A DNA stretch of 6,251 nucleotides from Anaerolineaceae bacterium (GTDB lineage Bacteria > Chloroflexota > Anaerolineae > Anaerolineales > Villigracilaceae): NCBI GenBank assembly GCA_022181005.1, contig BQMV01000155.1, forward strand, positions 1 through 6,251, in the 5' to 3' direction. How positions within the stretch are numbered: the first letter of the stretch is position 1; each line of letters opens with the position of its first letter. Under the pieces are notes generated by a model. That model saw nothing but the letters and a program-made list of their open reading frames with translations, ran no database searches and had not been told where the DNA came from. Positions 4,073 to 6,251 of the stretch are shown in pieces. A program made the translations under genes and the position numbers.

Positions 4073-5623
4073 TTAGGCCGGGGTTTCTTGCCCGCCAGCC
4101 ATTAATAACCCTAAGCCTTCGCGCGTCGCAGCTTTACGATCCAGGGTTGTGATGATCGCTCCGCGATACATCACTGCAATGCGATCTGAAAGCGACATGA
4201 TCTCGTCTAATTCGGCGGAAATGAGCAAGACAGCCACGCCGCGATCGCGCATAAGGATAATCTCTTTATGGATGTATTCAATGGAGCCGACGTCTAATCC
4301 GCGGGTGGGCTGCGAAGCGATCAGGAGTTTAACCGGGCGGCTCAGTTCGCGCGCTACGATCACTTTCTGCTGATTGCCGCCGGATAATTTCCCCGCGGGC
4401 GTGAACGGCGAGGGCGTACGTACGTCGAAGTCTTTGATTAATTTCTCGGCGTTGGCGTCTACGTTCTTTTGTTGAATAACAATCCCTTTGGAGAAGCGCG
4501 GTTGGTAGTAGTCGCATAAGATCATGTTGTCGGCGACCGAATAAGAAAGCACCAGACCGTAACGTTGACGATCTTCAGGAATGTGCGCCAGACCCGCTTC
4601 GGTGATTGGGCGCGGGGGGCGTCCGGTGAGATCCGCGCCCAAAAGCGAAAACTGCCCGCTCTCAATGGATCGCAGTCCTGTCAGCGCTTCGGCGAGTTCA
4701 GTCTGTCCGTTTCCCTGCACGCCGGCGATGCCGAGCACTTCCCCCGCGCGGACGGTGAACGATACTCCATTTACGGCATTAAGTCCGCGCACGTCTTTCA
4801 CGTTCAGTTGATTGACGCTGAGGACGGTTTCTTTGGGTTGCGCCGGTTTCTTCTTAACGGTGAGAATTACGTCGCGTCCGACCATCATAGCGGCAAGTTT
4901 ATGCTCGTCCGAGTCTTTGGGAACCGCCGAGCCAACTACGCGCCCCCCGCGCATAACTGTGATGCGGTCGGCGACGGCGAGCACTTCCTTCAGTTTGTGA
5001 GTGATAAAGATGATCGAAACGCCCTCACGGGTCAGGTCGTGCATAATGCGGAAGAGTTCTTCCGCCTCTTGTGGAGTTAATACGGCGGTCGGTTCGTCGA
5101 GAATAAGGATATTTGCTTTGCGATAGAGAGCCTTGACGATTTCGACGCGTTGCTGAACGCCCACAGGAAGATCGCCGACGATGGCGTCGGGGTCAACGTC
5201 CAGCCGATATTGATGCGAAAGCTCTCGAATCTTTTGCGCAACCTCGGCGCGGTCTAATTTCGTCAATGGCGCATCGCTTTGAGAGGCGCGATGATTCGTT
5301 TCTGCGCCGAGCATGATGTTTTCTGTCACTGTGAAGACCGGAATAAGCATAAAATGCTGATGCACCATGCCAATGCCATGCATAATAGCGTCGCGCGGAG
5401 AATTTAAGTGCAACGGAACGCTTTCGACGGTCACCTCGCCTGAGTCGGCTTTATAGAGACCGTAGAGAACGTTCATCAGCGTGGATTTTCCGGCGCCGTT
5501 CTCGCCGAGTAAAACGTGAATTTCTCCGCGACGCAGATCGAAATCTACGCGATCATTAGCGAGCACGCCGGGGAATTGTTTCGTGATGCCTTGCGCTTGG
5601 AGGACGATATCGAATTTTGCCAT
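4073..5623 (-). CDS. BMP-family nucleoside/simple-sugar ABC transporter ATPase (double NBD)
   Basis: The cytoplasmic energy-coupling subunit of an ABC importer of the RnsB/YufO type, complete at 516 residues, the usual length for two fused NBDs. NBD1 has Walker A GENGAGKST (40-48), Q-loop Gln89, signature-like LPVGVQQ (152-158), Walker B ILILDEPTA (172-180) and H-loop His209. NBD2 has a degenerate Walker A (GVQGNGQT, 301-308, lacking Lys), a full signature LSGGNQQK (413-420), a Walker B region reading LLIASQPTRGLD without the Asp-Glu pair, and Ser469 in place of the H-loop His. This asymmetry is normal for the family and leaves one competent ATP site, made by Walker A of NBD1 with the signature of NBD2. 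The start at 5623 is one base after the permease stop; a weak GAGAAG lies within the permease end, so the two are probably translationally coupled. The substrate is a purine nucleoside or sugar by family; it cannot be fixed from the ATPase. Confidence 0.95.
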   Translation of the reverse strand: MAKFDIVLQAQGITKQFPGVLANDRVDFDLRRGEIHVLLGENGAGKSTLMNVLYGLYKADSGEVTVESVPLHLNSPRDAIMHGIGMVHQHFMLIPVFTVTENIMLGAETNHRASQSDAPLTKLDRAEVAQKIRELSHQYRLDVDPDAIVGDLPVGVQQRVEIVKALYRKANILILDEPTAVLTPQEAEELFRIMHDLTREGVSIIFITHKLKEVLAVADRITVMRGGRVVGSAVPKDSDEHKLAAMMVGRDVILTVKKKPAQPKETVLSVNQLNVKDVRGLNAVNGVSFTVRAGEVLGIAGVQGNGQTELAEALTGLRSIESGQFSLLGADLTGRPPRPITEAGLAHIPEDRQRYGLVLSYSVADNMILCDYYQPRFSKGIVIQQKNVDANAEKLIKDFDVRTPSPFTPAGKLSGGNQQKVIVARELSRPVKLLIASQPTRGLDVGSIEYIHKEIILMRDRGVAVLLISAELDEIMSLSDRIAVMYRGAIITTLDRKAATREGLGLLMAGGQETPA

Positions 5624-5624
5624 G

Positions 5625-6251
5625 TTACTTCTCGTAAGGCGTTCCGTCTGCGGCGGGCGCGATCGTACGACCGATGATACCGGTAAGGATGAGCATGGTC
5701 AGGATATAGGGAATTAAGCCGACGATATACGCTTGTTGCAAGAATCCCCAGCCCGGCGGGATTGCATCGCGGAAAATCTGCATGTTGATTTGCAATGCCT
5801 GTGAGGCGCCGAAGAGCAACGACGCTACCCACGAACCGATCGGCGACCAGTTGCCGAAGATCATGGCGGCGAGCGAAATGAAACCGCGTCCGTTGGTGAG
5901 CAGGGGTTCAAATGACGGCACTGATTCGATCGTGAAATATGCGCCAGCCAAACCAGCGAGTGCGCCGCCGATCACCACGTTGATATAGCGCATTTTGACG
6001 ACGTTGATGCCGACCGTGTCTGCTGCTTTGGGGTGTTCTCCCACGGCGCGCGTTAGCAAGCCCCAGCGCGTATTGAAGAGCACATAATGAGAAACGAAAA
6101 CAAGAACGATGGCGCTGATGGCTATCGGGCGTTGATCGAGCACCGAATTGATTGCCCGAACAATCTCTAGGCAGATCGTCGAACCTCCGCAAATGGTAGC
6201 GAGCGTTTCTGTGAGGGGGAAATGGATATTAAGCAAGTTGCCCCGCGAGTG
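5625..6251 (-). CDS. ABC transporter permease, RnsD/YufQ type, C-terminal part (runs off right edge)
   Basis: The inner-membrane permease of the same importer. The reading frame is open to the window edge, giving 208 visible residues; the first visible codons read HSRGNLLNIHF, so no real start is present, and the TTG at 6236 is internal. The cytoplasmic loop that contacts the ATPase is clear: RWGLLTRAVGEHPKAADT followed by VGINVVKMRY, then GGALAGLAGAYF, GRGFISLAAMIFGNWSPIG and a helix with LLFGASQALQ. These are hallmark blocks of the second permease (YufQ-like) of BMP-family nucleoside/simple-sugar importers. About four to five membrane segments are visible. The C-terminus ends in a short polar tail (ADGTPYEK). 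It overlaps nothing and is spaced by one base from the ATPase gene, indicating an operon. The order permease then ATPase differs from the ATPase-first order of Bacillus yufOPQ. Confidence 0.92.
   Translation of the reverse strand, partial: HSRGNLLNIHFPLTETLATICGGSTICLEIVRAINSVLDQRPIAISAIVLVFVSHYVLFNTRWGLLTRAVGEHPKAADTVGINVVKMRYINVVIGGALAGLAGAYFTIESVPSFEPLLTNGRGFISLAAMIFGNWSPIGSWVASLLFGASQALQINMQIFRDAIPPGWGFLQQAYIVGLIPYILTMLILTGIIGRTIAPAADGTPYEK

Noticed and set aside
4045..4075. Intrinsic terminator directly after the ATPase
   Set aside because: Only short imperfect pairing (TTCC with GGAA) is present, without a stable GC stem and T-run.
4565..5080. 171-residue plus-strand open frame opposite the ABC ATPase
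   Set aside because: The minus-strand frame contains all conserved ATPase motifs; the opposite frame resembles no protein I know and is a typical antisense shadow.
4073..5623. Inactivated ATPase because NBD2 lacks the Walker A Lys and Walker B Asp-Glu
   Set aside because: Degenerate second sites are normal in the RnsB/YufO family; length and the NBD1 motifs are intact.
6234..6236. TTG as the permease start
   Set aside because: The frame stays open to the window edge, and the visible part begins after several expected membrane segments, so the gene is truncated by the window rather than starting here.

Overview
The window looks like chromosomal DNA of a member of the Chloroflexota, most likely an Anaerolineae-type bacterium. 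This is inferred from one trait: several secreted lipoproteins built as lipobox, then a Thr/Pro-rich linker, then an NBR1-type 'four-tryptophan' (FW) Ig-like domain. That architecture is common in this group. Everything coding is on the minus strand, so genes read from right to left. No gene-free stretch exceeds about 110 bases.

Right part (6251 to 4073): the 3' end of an ABC transporter locus. A permease of the RnsD/YufQ (BMP-family nucleoside/simple-sugar) type runs off the right edge. One base after its stop comes a complete double-NBD ATPase of the YufO/RnsB type. The other expected parts, a second permease and a BmpA-like binding lipoprotein, are not in the window and may lie further right.

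Left part (4031 to 1): a tandem array of FW-domain lipoproteins in the same orientation. Three are complete (376, 310 and 461 residues). A fourth is visible only as its first 71 codons at the left edge, up to the start of its Thr/Pro linker. The first and third complete proteins share a C-terminal beta-rich domain of about 165 residues that I cannot name. The second has a different, Ig/PKD-like C-terminal domain. The third also carries a C-terminal tail of RTPTAS hexapeptides encoded by an 18-bp tandem repeat. Two gaps in the array hold strong intrinsic terminators, and several genes have candidate -10 elements, so the lipoproteins are probably transcribed largely one by one rather than as an operon.

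The ABC genes would import a small solute, probably a nucleoside or sugar. The FW lipoproteins would sit on the outer face of the cytoplasmic membrane with unknown ligands. Nothing in the sequence ties the two groups functionally beyond adjacency and shared direction. I see no RNA gene, mobile element or CRISPR array.
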